A DNA stretch of 64,000 nt from Caprella mutica (GCA_947561585.1 CANNZV010000517.1:1-64000); one strand, 5' to 3'; counted from the first letter of the stretch, positions 1 through 14,312 are shown. Translations and numbers: made by a program. The notes: generated by a model from the letters alone, not told the origin.

Positions 1-242
1 CAGAGAAAAGAGTCACTGTGATGATGTACTATCAGAGAAAAGAGTCACTGTGATGATGTACTATCAGAGAAAAGAGTCACTGTGATGATGTACTATCAGA
101 GAAAAGAGTCACTGTGATGATGTACTATCAGAGAAAAGAGTCACTGTGATGATGTACTATCAGAGAAAAGAGTCACTGTGATGATGTACTGTCAGAGAAA
201 AGAGTCACTGTGATGATGTACTGTCAGAGAAAAGAGTCACTG
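1..242. repeat. 32-bp tandem array at the left window edge
   Basis: About 7.5 nearly identical 32-bp units (core AGAGTCACTGTGATGATG). The array is cut by the window edge, so its true length is unknown. Confidence 0.95.
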
Positions 243-2502
243 CTTTAATCTAATTTTCAAAAATAACCATGTACTAATTTCCTATTAAATTAAAATTTCA
301 GAAATTGTCATTATGTACCCAAACTAATTTTAAAATATCTACAGGTATTACAATTAGAAAAGTTTCCTTTTTAAAATCTAGTTAACGGTATTTAAAATAA
401 ACTTCATACCGTTCAAACTCTTTTACAGTAGGTTAAAATTTTACAAATCGGTGGTTAGTTATTTGTTTGTTTGGTAGTACCAGTACCAGATGGTAGGGAT
501 TATACCAGTCTGCACTAGTGCCCTTCAACTAGTTATGGTTAAGTGGACCATACTAGATTACTAGTCGGGTGTGGGAATGGTCAGAAAAGGTATGACTGAG
601 CTATGTGAAATACTGAAACGATGTGTACCTTGATATTTGAACTATATTATGAATTTTGAGGTAAAAAAATATATAAAAGTATTTTCATAAATAGAATTAA
701 GTTTAATATTTTGACTTAAAATTTATATTTGAAAATGTCAGTTTGAAAAAGTTTTGAAGATAATTTGATGATTCTATCAGTTTTTGACTATTTTTCAAGT
801 GACGATTATTATTTTAAATATTATAACTATAATATTTCCAATAACGATGTTCACTTTTAACGATAATAAAAAAGGATATTTTTTAACTATAATTTAACCT
901 AACTTTATAATATTTTCAAACGATAATTCTACTCTTTACGGTTATATAAATACCGTTAATGCTCCTTTCTCTGAATTATCATCAAACTAGCTTAAATTCT
1001 TATAAAACCATTATTCATATTAATGATGTAGAAACACACGCTACACACATAGGGGCATATTATGTGTGTTGTGTGTGTATGTCCTCTTGTAACTAATAAC
1101 TGAAGAGCTACCAATTGAAATAAAAATGTACATTGATTTTACTGGCGTGTAAATAAAGTGTAATTGCTCTCTGTCACTTATGCGGGTATATAACATTTAA
1201 ATCTTTGCAATGTTCCATGAAATAAATTATGTATGGCTATTGTATGATTATGTTGGGGAAGTAAGAACTAGGGCTGTGACGATATGCTTTTAAAATCATA
1301 GAGAATATTATAGACGGAGAGAATTAAAGAGCATTGAATGGTTCTACACCAGCGGTATATAGTATTCGATACCATTTCATTTCGTCTGTGATTTTCTTAA
1401 GATCTATGATTTTAAGAGCATATTGTCCCAACCCTAGTGATATTTATGCTTACTTTGAATTTTTGTGTAGAAATATTTATTTAAAAGATTTACAAATTAT
1501 ATATATTCAATAGTTAGTGAGTGCAATAGTGACTATTGGTTACTATTAGTGAATATACTACTCTCCAATCACTCACTGTACTCACCATCACTCACTACTC
1601 ACCATGTTAATAACATGTAGCCCTTTACAGAGGTCATGTCAGTCATGTGTAAGTAACCACCTCTATTGTATGTGGTCAGATACACATTAGTGTGGGTATA
1701 CCTTTCCCACACACCTGTAATTTATTATCACAGGTGTAAGATTATTTCAAAATGAATCCCTTTTTTACAGATAGAATTTGTTGAAAAATAATTTCCAATA
1801 TAAATTCAAAATCAAAATTTTTCAATAAAAACAAAATGTAAAAATTTCAATAAAAGATAAAAGATAAAAGAAATTTTTTTAAAATAAAAAAATATAAAGT
1901 GAAAATAAAATGAAAATGTCATAGATTGCATTACTTTAACATGTTACTTTCGATTTAGTTTGACACCAGCAGGGTTGAATAGTTGTGTTGGTGTTGAGAT
2001 TGATTGGTCTTTGTTGAACCCTATTGGGTTGACTCGACTGTATTGGGTTGACTCGACACTTCGACATCTATGGTCGACAATGGCAAAACGAAAGTGAAAT
2101 CTGCCCGATTTAGGGAAATAAAGGATATGAAAGTTACCTTTAAACTTGATATGGTGCTTGTGAACTCAAATCAATAGTAAGTAAACTTTTTACTTGATCG
2201 ATTTTGATTTAATAAATATTACCTTGATCAAGTTTAAGTTTTATCTTGATCGGTATTATCTTTAAACTTGATCAGTATTAACTTTAATCTTGATATAGTG
2301 CTTGTATAGGGGAATTTAAATCAACTCAAGTTTAGAATGTTATGGCTCAATAAATCAATATAAAAGTAAATTACCAGGTGTTTAGAAATGAAGAATGATA
2401 GAGATTATGTGAACATGTGTTTTATAATCACTGGTGATAATTATCAATCATAGATAACATGCAGTGGGTAATGATTATTTTGCCTGCATGCAATTGATCA
2501 AA
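243..2502. other. Non-coding AT-rich stretch
   Basis: No gene seen. It contains one family A palindrome (1271-1434) and short unclassified repeats of TCACTCA type near 1560-1610. Confidence 0.6.
1271..1434. mobile_element. Family A palindromic MITE-like element, copy 1
   Basis: It starts GGGCTGTGACGATATGC and ends with the inverted form (GCATATTGTCCCAACCC), flanked by TA on both sides, consistent with a TA target duplication. The body is an imperfect palindrome with the family mark GTATTCGATACCATTTC. Confidence 0.75.
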
Positions 2503-2829
2503 TATCTGACTGAGTAACTACACTCACCTTCTCAGGACTAGAGTGTACAGAGACTGTAATATCAGACTGAGTAACTACACTCACCTTCTCAGGACTAGAG
2601 TGTACAGAGACTGTAATATCAGACTGAGTAACTACACTCACCTTCTCAGGACTAGAGTGTACAGAGACTGTAATATCAGACTGAGTAACTACACTCACCT
2701 TCTCAGGACTAGAGTGTACAGAGACTGTAATATCAGACTGAGTAACTACACTCACCTTCTCAGGACTAGAGTGTACAGAGACTGTAATATCAGACTGAGT
2801 AACTACACTCACCTTCTCAGGACCAGAGT
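2503..2829. repeat. 57-bp tandem array
   Basis: About 5.7 near-perfect 57-bp units. Because 57 is a multiple of 3, both strands stay open, giving false repetitive ORFs of about 105 residues. Confidence 0.95.
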
Positions 2830-3654
2830 GTTTATTTTCGAAGTATTCTTTACATCAGATAATTCATTATAGGAGAAGTAATTGAAATCGATTTGTCTGT
2901 TCCAATTGGTTTTTAAATTGGTTTTCTGTATCACACATGCTCTTGTTTGTGTTTTTTTTAAATTGGTTTTGTGGTGTGTATTAACTTATATTGCTTCTTT
3001 ATTTACTTCAGTAAATGCATCCCATATAGCATATATGCATCCCGTATATGCATCCCATATTTGGTTTTAATTTTAACTGAATTGTAAAGTAATTTTTTTT
3101 GGGTATCTAAGACTCTTACATATATATGATCAACATTCAACACTCCTGTATAAATGATATGGAAATAATATAAACATCCAATATATATTTATCCATCTAA
3201 TCTAACAAACCAATTATCACTGATATAATAAATAGCCCCGTATATTAATACAAATTCTCTAATTGCTCTAATCACGAATATAGGGACTGTGCTTTTGTTG
3301 CCACAAGAAGAAAATATTATGTCTAATAACCATACCACAAAAGATCACTCTTGTCTATTGTTTCCCCAGAACAATTACAAACAATTCTAATCAGGATGAT
3401 GGTTAGCACGACATAACAACTATTGTTCACGATATAACAACTATTGTTCTGCTTGTTTCAAGACTTAGCTGTCTTATGCTAAATATATTAAATTGTCTGT
3501 ATGGCGGCATACAATAGCTGTGTGAGTGGAATATGCTCAGTGTAATAGATTTGCTGTGAATTTGAAGAGACGAAAGCTTATGGCGCAATATTTCGAATTC
3601 GTTTATTGGTACTTTATGAAAATAAAAACACTAGCCAAATTTTGATTTTTTTTT

Positions 3655-4031
3655 CAATTGGTCAAAACATTTTTTTCAATTAAAAAAAAATTCAATTAGG
3701 AATAATAACTTTTTCAATTAAAAACACTTCAATCAAAAATAATAACGTATTCAATAAAAAAAAATTCAATTTAAAAACATTTTTCAATTTGATAACATTT
3801 TTCAATTTAAAAATATTTTTCAATTTGAAAACATTTTTCAATTTGAAAACATTTTTCAATTTGAAAGAAACATTTTTCAATTTAAAAGAAACATTTTTCA
3901 ATTTAAAAGAAACATTTTTCAATTTAAAAGAAACATTTTTCAATTTAAAAGAAACATTTTTCAATTTAAAAGAAACATTTTTCAATTTAAAAAAAAAACA
4001 TTTTTCAATTTAAAAGAAACATTTTTCAATC
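3655..4031. repeat. 18-21-bp AT-rich array (TTTTTCAATTT core)
   Basis: Degenerate units at the left grade into near-perfect 21-bp units (3858-4030). The open frames across it are repeat artefacts. Confidence 0.9.
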
Positions 4032-4538
4032 CGAAGAATAAAATCCTCACAAAAAATAATCTAGTTATTTTTAATTTAAATTATGATCAAATTATTATTC
4101 CTAAACGTGGGCTAATCTACATATTCTATATAATTTAAAATACCTACCTGTATCAGAAAAAAAACAATTCTCGTAACAATATCGTGACGATACTGTTTAT
4201 TTATGTATCGTGCAGACGACTAGCGGTTCATGTATAACCGACTTAACGCTTACGCTTAATGTCACTAAGCAGCGTATCGAAAAAACAGTCTAGCGTGAAT
4301 AAATATAGCGGTTTATATAGCTAGCGTTTCGATCAGCGGTTTAAAGTATCTTTCAGCGCTCTACGAAGTCATTGTAATGTAGTATTTGTATTAATTTTTA
4401 ATGTATGTAAAATATTTATTTTTTACTATTTATGTTTTTATTGATTTTTGACCGCATCAATAAGTATATATGAATACATGAAGTTGGGAATGAATTTAAA
4501 CTTTGAACATAGTCATAGGAGATAAAGTCAGGTTCATT

Positions 4539-4746
4539 CTTAATCTTCTATGGCCCCACCATAACTTTCTCTCAATCTTCTATGTCCCAACCGTAACATT
4601 TTCCCCTCTCAATCTTTTATGGTCCAACCATAACATTCTCCCCTCTCAATCTTCTATGGCCCCACCATAACTTTCCTTCTCAATCTTCTATGGCCCCAAC
4701 ATAACAATCTCCCCTCTCAATCTTCTATGGCCCCACCATAACTTTC
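4539..4746. repeat. Family D tandem array
   Basis: About six units of roughly 36 bp with the core CTTCTATGGCCCCACCATAA. The same core occurs at 8535-8770, 27750-28084, 47605-47780 and as single or inverted copies elsewhere. Confidence 0.9.
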
Positions 4747-7700
4747 TCTGGCCTGTTTATTTCATATTTATTACAGGAAGAAACTTCTTCATACTTCCAT
4801 ATCTTATTTTTCTCTGTACACTTGGTTATATCATCTTTATATATTTATTTATCATCAATCACTTGGTCATTTTAGTTTGATGAATTTCTGTAGATATTCA
4901 AGTTATATTCAAACTATATTAAATTTCATACGTAATTCATTATTTTCCTTTTGTTATTAAATCAATATATTTTCCAACTCTATTTGTCTTATTTCCAAAA
5001 TGTTAACCTCTCATCCCAATTGGAAAATTACAATCGCAGATTGTCGAATTACGGTCGGTTATTTTGACTGATCTTTTGTTGGACATTCACGACCAAAAAA
5101 AAATAATCGGGATAATGTCTAATATTATATCTTTCATTTTAATTTGATCAATATTTACCGTAATGGATAATAACAGATGTATCTTCCGACTATAGTTTTT
5201 TGACTGGGGTGCAATGTAGCTTAGGCCTCTTAGGGTGGAATCAAAGGAAGGATTAACTCCGTGTAATTTGTAATACTGACTTAGGCCTAAGAAACAGGCC
5301 TCCCTTCTTTTCCCTGTCTTTGTCTTTCCAAGTCACAGTATATTGTTATAGCGAATATAAACTAAAGAATGTTTGGATGTTATGATGTTGTTACTGGATG
5401 TTGTAATTGTTTGATGCGAATTGTTTTATGTGAATGTTGTGGTGGATTTAGTATTAATTTTATATTTGAAAGTTGATAAATTCTATTATTATTGTGGTTA
5501 AATTTTTCTTTTCTTAGAGTACAATTTTTTGAATAAATTTTAATTCTAAGGATTTGAAGTCAATATTTTGTATACATTGATTATCTTGCACTAAGTATCT
5601 TTTTTTTATTAAAATTTATTATTACCTTTTTAAAAACACGACGATTTATATAAAAATTATCACAGAATAAAATACTATAACAATTTAAATTCATTTTACC
5701 ATCCCAATTCTATCGTTAAAAATAAACACCTTTTTTTTCGTATCCCTCCTACATCCGTTGGTCCATCGCTAATAATAATTAGGACCGAAGACGTGACGTG
5801 GCAATATCTTTTTTCCATCCTTCGGCCTGGGGTTGAATGGAAAAAAGGATGCGAGATGACAAAGGCAGGATAGACCTATCCTCTACATAGGCCTAGGTAG
5901 ACCAGATGGATTGGAGTCTAGGTACTACGAGACAGTTATTTGGGCTAAGTTATAGTGGGGCTATAGAAGATTGACGCCTAGTTTACGCCTCCTAAATTTC
6001 AATCTATACTAGTCGGTGAAAATTCTGCACATTGGACGCGATGGAAACGCTTTCCAATCTATACTGCCCGGTGAAAACGCGGCGTTTAATTCGCTAGTAT
6101 AGGTGCTATAAGACAGTTATTGGGTTAAGTTATGATGGGGCCATAGAAGACTAAGAGGGGAATCTTCTAAATCTTCCATGGACCCACTATAAATTTCCTA
6201 TGTGTGATAATTTTTTTTTACGTATCTAAATGTAAAGTGAATTTAATAGTATAAATATTTGTATAATTTAATTACCTACACTTCTGGTCCGTGTCTTTAC
6301 ATTTCAATTGAATAATGATATCATAGAAAATATTTTGTATAGTTTATTTTCTTTTATTGTATAAGCATGAATATATAGGGTGAATTCTTAATTATCGGTC
6401 AGTTCCACATTTTCGGACACGTAAGAAAAAACGATATAATAATAATTATTTATATTTATTTTTATTGGTATCCATGAACGGTATCCGAAAATGTGGAACT
6501 GACCGATAATCAAGATCTAACCCTAATTACTCAGTGTTATTTTTCGCCCCGATGGGTCACACCCCCCGGTCCACATCTCTATTTGATCTAGCCACCCCTT
6601 GTCTTTTTTCTCTGGTGTTTGCGTAGAGTGCTAACTAAAGGACAAACGGCAGTCCATCCCCTGTTTATTCGGCCCTTGGGTCTCACTGTTACGGACAACG
6701 GGAGGGAGCTAATTGCATTTGTAGTCCTGTCGTTAACGGCAACAGGATAAATGGATTTGGTAGATATATATATGTGTGTTCCAATGGAAAAAGAGAAATA
6801 GAGCTCTAAAAAAGTAGCGATGAAAATTAACTGATGAATTCGATAGCTTCTACCTTTTATTCTAACTCCTAGTTTTTTATTAAGTTCATCTATTAAAACA
6901 TAAAAATGATCATTTTCATTATTTGGTGAATAAAATATACAAAACAACTAGTTTTTATAATTCTTATATGTTATTTGTTAATAGTTTTTGAGAAATATAT
7001 ATGAAAAAATGCAAATTTAGAATAATTTTTTTAAAACTTATATTATAATTTCATTCTAGCTCATTTTAAAACATATAATTTTCATTATTTGGTAGGTAAA
7101 ATTTACAAAACTGACCATAAGTTTATTTCTCTGATGGTACACAAACTAACTACATTAATTCAGTCTACCTGTATTTTACAGCATGTACGTAAAGCCCTAA
7201 AGTATGTTATTAACTTACCTGTAATTTCATTATTAGAGAAGTACCTGAGTATATCTCCCATGTTACAAAGGGAACACCTAGCTAGACTATCCCCGGTCAG
7301 AAAATTCAATTTGGCATATCGTTTATTACTGTCCATTACGGTAAATATTTAAATAAAATATCATAATTTCTGACTTTGTCAGGAATTTGTAGTCGATTAA
7401 TTGTCCGACGAAACACTAAATGTTTTGATTTATTATATGTTTCGTCGATATATTTATTGATAGATTCATCTTTTAATCATATATAATTATCATACAATCC
7501 TCAATCGTAAGCTGACCATGGATGGACACGATGATTATTTTTCGAGTGGGATGTCCCATATCGTTATTCGCATGTGACCGTTTTTACTTTTCACCACTTC
7601 AATTTGATGGTTAAAAATATTCCATTTGAAGTTTAGTGTGTAGGTACACCAAGTTCTTTCATCTAAGTTCTCTTCTTTTGGTCTTGGAAAGCGGTGTGCT

Positions 7701-7821
7701 TTTTATTCATAAAGCCCCTCTATGTAATATTCATATTTGCCTCAGCTGTTCAACGAGATTTCAGTTACTATAGTGCTTAGATTCTTATATTGGAGTTAAC
7801 ATTGCTTTCAAAATGTCCTAG
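4747..7821. other. Non-coding stretch with scattered elements
   Basis: No gene seen. It contains family F-like sequence (5070-5195 and 7325-7440), inverted family D copies (about 5945-6000 and 6105-6200) and a family B palindrome (6378-6524). Confidence 0.6.
6378..6524. mobile_element. Family B palindromic MITE-like element, copy 1
   Basis: The left arm reads GGGTGAATTCTTAATTATCGG and the right arm is its inverse, ending CTAACCC. It is flanked by TA. The family core is CGGTCAGTTCCACAT. Confidence 0.75.
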
Positions 7822-8021
7822 CAGTTACTTCTAGTAAAGGAAGATCTTTGCAGTTACTTTATATAGATTAAAACCTAGTAAAGAAAGATCTTTGCAGTTA
7901 CTTTATATAGATTAAAACCTAGTAAAGGAAGATCTTTGCAGTTACTTTATGTAGATTAAAACCTAGTAATGGAAGATCGCTGCAGTTACTTTACTTAGAT
8001 TAAAACCTAGTAAAGAAAGAT
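7822..8021. repeat. 44-bp tandem array
   Basis: About 4.5 units sharing GATCTTTGCAGTTACTTTAT and AAAACCTAGTAAAG. Confidence 0.9.
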
Positions 8022-8534
8022 TTACAATGAGAAATATTTCGATGAGATCTTAATCATTATTTAATTTTACTTTAAATGTAAAATTTTCGACGTAAAATCC
8101 CGTCGATTTTGTTTGAAATTATATTTTTCGATAAAATATGATTTACCGTAATTAACAATAATAAATATAGTATATTCTGACTGTATTTATAATACAATCT
8201 TTTTTTAATTTTACAAATCAAATGCGTTATCTATTTCAATTTTAACTTTAATTACATTAGACTGTATTCTTTAGCTCTGACATGACTGAACATGTTTAAA
8301 AGTGCCATGCGCAGCCAAAAGAAGATGACATGACACTTCACTGTACTGCATGTTTGTCAGACAGCATCGAACATGTTTCTTACATGTCTGTGGACATGTT
8401 AACACACATGAGAAGTCTCGAACTCGTCAACATGATATGGCGTGTGTTGTTCCTTTTTAAAGGGCATGTAAACTTAAAGAATTTTTATTCTGTGACTCAA
8501 AAATTGAGTAAGCTGTATTTTAAGTGAGTTCCAC

Positions 8535-8770
8535 CGTCAATCTTCTATGGCCCCACCATAACTCTCATCTCAATCTTCTATGGCTCCACCATAACTTTCC
8601 CCTCTCAATCTTCTATGGCCCTACCATAACTCCCATCTCAATCTTCTATGGCTCCACCATAACTCTCATCTCAATCATCTATGACCACACCATAACTTAC
8701 CCCTCTCAATCATCTATGACCCCACCATAACTTTCCCCTCTTAATCTTCTATGGCCCCACCATAACTTTT
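8535..8770. repeat. Family D tandem array, second locus
   Basis: About seven units of the TCTATGGCCCCACCATAA core, with variants GGCTCC and GACCAC. Confidence 0.9.
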
Positions 8771-9391
8771 TCACTGGTACATGCATATGATCCCTCTTAT
8801 TATGCACCTCAACTGCATCTTATTAATCTTAAAGTGAAAGGGAGTTACTGCAAAGAAGATTATTATTTTCAGTTATCGCCCTAGCTTTTAAATTCTGTCA
8901 CTCTGACGCGTGTGTATATTATGCGTACATATATATATGGTATGTGAGAACGCATCCACTTTCTAAATGTGAATGTCTATTATGTATTCATAATGTGTGC
9001 TTAATCATTTTAAACAACCTTCTTATGAAAAACATTTAAAAATGTTGATAATATTTAGAATGGTTTCTCACTGGGTATTTTATATAGTTTACTAATTTTT
9101 AAATATTGTGAATAGTTATTTTATATCATTAACTACATCTAAATTAAAATATTAATTACTATATTCTCCACTATAGCTAGATTGAAAAAAGATAATGAGT
9201 TTATAAAACTCAATTGTAATATAATATAAATTAATAATTGTAATTTATTTTTTATACTCTAGGCTTCTATTTCAATAAACGTACCCTCTAATATATTTCT
9301 CACCTAATACCCTCTTATATCTGCTGTAATATTCCCCTCGAGGTTTTCTTACGTTATTGAATGGCACAGCGGGCAACAGGCAGTTAATATT

Positions 9392-10138
9392 AGAACGGTG
9401 GTACTATCGGACTTGAAAGAACAGTACTATCGGACTAGAAAGAACTGTACTATCGGACTAGAAAGAACGGTACTATCGGACTAGAAAGAACGGTACTATC
9501 GGACTAGAAAGAACGGTACTATCGGACTAGAAAGAACGGTACTATCGGACTAGAAAGAACGGTACTATCGGACTAGAAAGAACGGTACTATCGGACTAGA
9601 AAGAACGGTACTATCGGACTAGAAAGAACGGTACTATCGGAATAGAAAGAACGGTACTATCGGACTAGAAAGAACAGTACTATCGGACTAGAAAGAACGG
9701 TACTATCGGACTGGAAAGAACGGTACTATCGGACTGGAAAGAACGGTACTATCGGACTGGAAAGAACGGTACTATCCGACTGGAAAGAACGGTACTATCC
9801 GACTGGAAAGAACAGTACTATCGGACTAGAAAGAACAGTACTATCGGACTAGAAAGAACAGTACTATCGGACTAGAAAGAACAGTACTTTCGGACTAGAA
9901 AGAACAGTACTATCGGACTAGAAAGAACAGTACTATCGGACTAGAAAGAACAGTACTATCGGACTAGAAAGAACAGTACTATCGGACTAGAAAGAACAGT
10001 ACTATCGGACTAGAAAGAACAGTACTTTCGGACTGGAAAGAACGGTACTATCGGACTAGAAAGAACAGTACTGTCGGACTAGAAAGAACAGTACTGTCGG
10101 ACTAGAAAGAACAGTACTGTCGGACTAAGAAGAACAGT
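9392..10138. repeat. 23-bp tandem array (about 32 copies)
   Basis: Unit of the form GGACTAGAAAGAACGGTAC + TATC. Blocks of shared variants (ACGG versus ACAG; CTAG versus CTGG) show local homogenisation. Confidence 0.95.
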
Positions 10139-10805
10139 TGTGGGTATGATATTCGTATATGAAATGTAAAATTGTCATCTCTGTATAATAATCAAATGTA
10201 CTTTTAACCATATCTATTATAATAAAACTGTTAATTGTATGGTTACTTTAATCAATTATTAATTATAACGTATCATGTACTATCAGAAAAATGAATAATA
10301 TTGCCTTTTTAAAAGTACTATTCGCTACTGAAGTAACTATTTCTATTATAGCTACAACTTATGATTTTTTTACTTATTTTCAAGCAATGCTAAATTAATT
10401 CTTTACACGCTTAAAGTTCTATTTTGTTTCTATACCAAATTGCTATAATTCTGTTTAAACTCTCCAGTTCCTGTTTTTCTTTTGCCGACTGTACGTGGTC
10501 GTCGCATTGCATTATTTTTATTAGGATAATAATAAAGGTAATGCAATAATAAGAAGGTAATTTCATTAGGCCGTACAGTCAGTCACATAAATAAAGCCTG
10601 TCCGCTAAATTGCCTGAGACTGTTTTTTATTCTGTAGAATTTTGGTCATTTTGGTAGATTTTTTATTTGAAATATTTCCTTTATTATAAAGTGAATAGTG
10701 TATTTTATTAGTAAATAATGTACGACATTGCGTAATGGTCGATAAAACGTAACTAACCCTATGTGATATTATAAATGTTTCTATACTTTTAATGTACCGT
10801 CAAAA

Positions 10806-10990
10806 ACCTGAGTTATGAAGTATTGCATATCTCAGGTGCACTAGATAGTTTTCTATGATTAAAATCATAGAAAACTGTGGTCATTGAGGGATAACTGTGA
10901 TGAAATTCTTGACGTATATCGTTTTCTATAAATTAAACATAGAAAACTACTTCATAATTCTAGTGCTTCAAAACTCAAGGAGTTAATGCA
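10806..10990. mobile_element. Family E palindromic element, copy 1
   Basis: Starts CCTGAGTTATGAAGTATTG. It shares the arms ATAGTTTTCTATGAT and GACGTATATCGTTTTCTATA with 60236-60440. It is internally palindromic (TTTTCTATGATTAAAATCAT). Confidence 0.7.
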
Positions 10991-10998
10991 CCTAGATT

Positions 10999-11280
10999 GT
11001 GTATCTATATACAGTGTACCAAGGTACACGAATAGATACAGTGTATCTGTTTTTAAACACTGTATCAAGGTACACGAATAGATACAGTGTATCTGTTTTT
11101 AAACACTGTATCAAGGTACACGAATAGATACAGTGTATCTGTTTTTAAACACTGTATCAAGGTACACGAATAGATACAGTGTATCTCTATTTAAACACTG
11201 TATCAAGGTACACGAATATATACAGTGTATCTCTATTCAAACACTGTATCAAGGTACACGAATAGATACACTGAACTCTA
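10999..11280. repeat. 47-bp tandem array
   Basis: About 5.5 units containing ACAGTGTATCTGTTT and CACTGTATCAAGGTACACG. Each unit holds the inverted pair ACAGTGTAT / ACACTGTAT. Confidence 0.9.
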
Positions 11281-11423
11281 ATACCATCTGGTGGCTTCCC
11301 ACGAATCTTGAATCACTTTGAATAGTATTTAACCCTCTATAGTCTGAACCAAGGGGTTAGACCCTGCAAAGCCCTGCAACCCGACTGTAGTTCAATGGAA
11401 CCTTATGGTTCAGGTGTATTATG

Positions 11424-11490
11424 TAGGGTAGATTACGAGTTAGTGGACTGTTCCACATGTTCGACCATATAAGAAAGAATAATATATATT
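11424..11490. mobile_element. Family B element, left half only
   Basis: Begins TAGGGTAGATTACGAG and includes GACTGTTCCACATG. No matching right arm was found, so it is truncated or diverged. Confidence 0.5.
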
Positions 11491-11867
11491 AATTTTTTAT
11501 CATCAATTGAAATAATTTTTTTGTACCCACATTCTCCTATTAATTTGTTGGAAAAATTATGAATAGAATATATTTTTATATTCATGTAGTTCTTCCATTA
11601 AAAATAGATATAAATATATACTTTTTTTTCGATGAAAATTTAAATTTATTTAAATTTATTATATCCTTTTTCTGTACGCGATATCTAATTAATGTTACAC
11701 TGCTTCTTTAACTATGTACTTTCCTATTCATTTGCCTTTTTAAGGGGAACGTTACGTTGAATAATGCAAGTACGCTTTCTATACTTTAAATAAACTAATT
11801 TGTCCATCTGTACAATGTTCAGAAAATTGTCATTTGCTTTCCCTTTGCATAAATATTTCCATTGATA

Positions 11868-12149
11868 ATAGTACCAGAAAATATTTTGTGTACTGAAAAT
11901 AGTACCAGAAAAATATTTTGTACTGAAAATAGTACCAGAAAAATATTTTGTGTACTGAAAATAGTACCAGAAAAATATTTTGTGTACTGAAAATAGTACC
12001 AGAAAAATATTTTGTGTACTGAAAATAGTATCAGAAAAATATTTGGTGTACTGAAAATAGTACCAGAAAAATATTTTATGTACTGAAAATAGTGCCAGAA
12101 AAATATTTTGTGTACTGAAAATAGTGCCATTTTGTGTACTGAAAATGTA
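11868..12149. repeat. 32-bp tandem array
   Basis: About nine units of GTACCAGAAAAATATTTTGT + GTACTGAAAATA, with occasional short deletions. Open frames on the minus strand are artefacts. Confidence 0.93.
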
Positions 12150-12930
12150 CTCCTTTTTTTTATAATCCAATATGACGATCTAGTTTGGTATTACAAATAT
12201 AAAACAAAAATTAAACGATTCTAATGTAAACATCGAACGTTTTCTATTTACAAATACAAAAACTGCAAGTATAAACTTATCAATTTTAAATAATATTTTA
12301 TCACATAAAATTGTGTTGATTTAATAAAAATATTTGTAAGAATTCTCAATGAAAACACCAAATCAGACTTTAAAATAAGCCAGTATATTTCTAGTAAAAA
12401 AAAGATATATTAGCATTTTATTTAATAATTATTTTAGACTATTTTTCCTTTAAAAACAATAATAAAACACATTAAAACCCTAACCACTGATTCCTGTTTC
12501 TCAAGTCGCTTTTCCATTACCGTATAAATCTTGTGCTACAATAAATAAGACAATTCAATTATTTTTGCCTTGGTAGTTTAGTGAATTAATGTCTCGGAAT
12601 AATAGACTGCTTGTACCGTAGCTAGCGCAGCGTACAGCGTCTGTGTACGCGCAAACGGCGTGAATTTAATTTATTTTTACGGCTCGTGCCGAATTAGGCC
12701 TAACACGCTCTCTAAAATAATGGTGAGGGGGGACTAATTAAAATGAAAGGGATTTTAATTCGGGCCTTTTGAATTCTAGATGTTTTTATTTTTATAATGT
12801 AGAACGTATTTTTATATTTGAAAAATGTAAATAATGTTAGGGTTGATCAATTAATTATTTTTAAGGGGACCTGTATAATTTATTCATTTATAAAAAACAG
12901 CTATTATATTCAAATAAATAATGTTTCTTT

Positions 12931-13545
12931 AAACATTGTCCCGATATTGTTACAACATTGTCCCGATATTGTTACAACATTGTCCCGATAATGTTGTATT
13001 GTTACAATATTGTCCCGATATTGTTATAACATTGTCCCGATATTGTTATAACATTGTCCCGATATTGTTATAACATTGTCCCGATATTGTTATAATATTG
13101 ACCCGATATTGTTACAATATTGTCCCGATAATGTTGTATTGTTATAATATTGTCCCGATATTGTTATAACATTGTCCCGATATTGTTATAATATTGTCCC
13201 GATATTGTTATAATATTGTCCCGATATTGTTATAATATTGTCCCGATATTGTTATAATATTGTCCCGTTATTGTTATAACATTGTCCTGATATTGTTATA
13301 ACATTGTCCTGATATTGTTACAATATTGTCCAGATATTGTTATAACATTGACCCGATATTGTTACAATACTGTCTTGTCCCGATATTGTTACAATATTGT
13401 CCCGATATTGTTACAATATTGTCCCGATATTGTTACAATATTGTCCCGATATTGTTATAACATTGTCCCGATATTGTTATAACATTGTCCCGATATTGTT
13501 ACAACATTGTCCCGATATTGTTACAATATTGACGCAATGTTGTCA
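12931..13545. repeat. 22-bp tandem array (about 27 copies)
   Basis: Unit built on ACATTGTCCCGATATTGTTA. The palindromic ACAATATTGT core also recurs in sequence near 24190-24490 and in the 29131-29370 array. Confidence 0.95.
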
Positions 13546-13826
13546 ATGCTACCTGACTTAATATAACTATTTTTTTCATACTATATAGTTCATTATAAAT
13601 ATTTTCATGCAATATAAATAGGTAATATTTCCATAGTGATTACTTTACTTTGCAATGTTTTATTTTCACCTGTTCACGGTCGTTAATTAACTCACCTTTT
13701 GTTTTTCTTTTTGCAGGTAAGAATCGAGTTACAAATTAGAACACTGTTACTGCTGTAAGAGCTAATTTACTTTGTTTTTAACGTAATGGGACACCTAGGG
13801 AATATCCTGCATGTATTTATCAAGTG

Positions 13827-14015
13827 TAGGGTAAGTTATGAATTATAGGTCGGTTTCTCATCTTCGGTCATATAAGAAAAATATAATTATTATTTATTGA
13901 GTTAATTTTAATTGGGATACATGATACCTGCAGTTAAACTAATTATTTATTATTTCGTTTTTTGGACTGTTTCTTATATGACCGTAGATGTGGAACTGAC
14001 CGATAATTCGTAGTG
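13827..14015. mobile_element. Family B palindromic element
   Basis: AGGGTAAGTTATGAATTATAGG on the left, and GTGGAACTGACCGATAATTC on the right as the inverse. The centre contains GATACCTGCAG. Confidence 0.7.
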
Positions 14016-14312
14016 TGCGATTTAAGGGTGGTAGATTGATACTTTGCCCTATATGGATTAGAATATTTCTCACAATGTTAGATAGATTCTTTACTCTTTT
14101 TACTTCTTAATTCCAGTCTTGCTGTTTGCAAATAAAAACTCCTCCACCACTCTATTTCAATTATGTTTTTGTAGCTAGAGATGCAATCTAGATTTCACCT
14201 CGTACAAATAAGGCTATTGGTATCTTTTTTCTGGCTAGTCGATTGGGTGGGTGCCCAGGTTGAAAAATGTGGCTGGCAACTTAACTCTTACTTGGCGAGT
14301 TACTAGCTATTA

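Noticed and set aside
2498..2872. Repetitive open frames on both strands
   Set aside because: Product of the 57-bp tandem array; no start context or conserved protein.
6588..6947. 119-residue minus-strand open frame
   Set aside because: No domain recognised and AT-rich at one end; probably chance.
13680..13730. Possible small upstream exon (pyrimidine tract, TTTGCAG, then GTAAGAATCG)
   Set aside because: Acceptor-like and donor-like signals abut with no exon between them. It might be a recursive splice site, but nothing links it to the gene.
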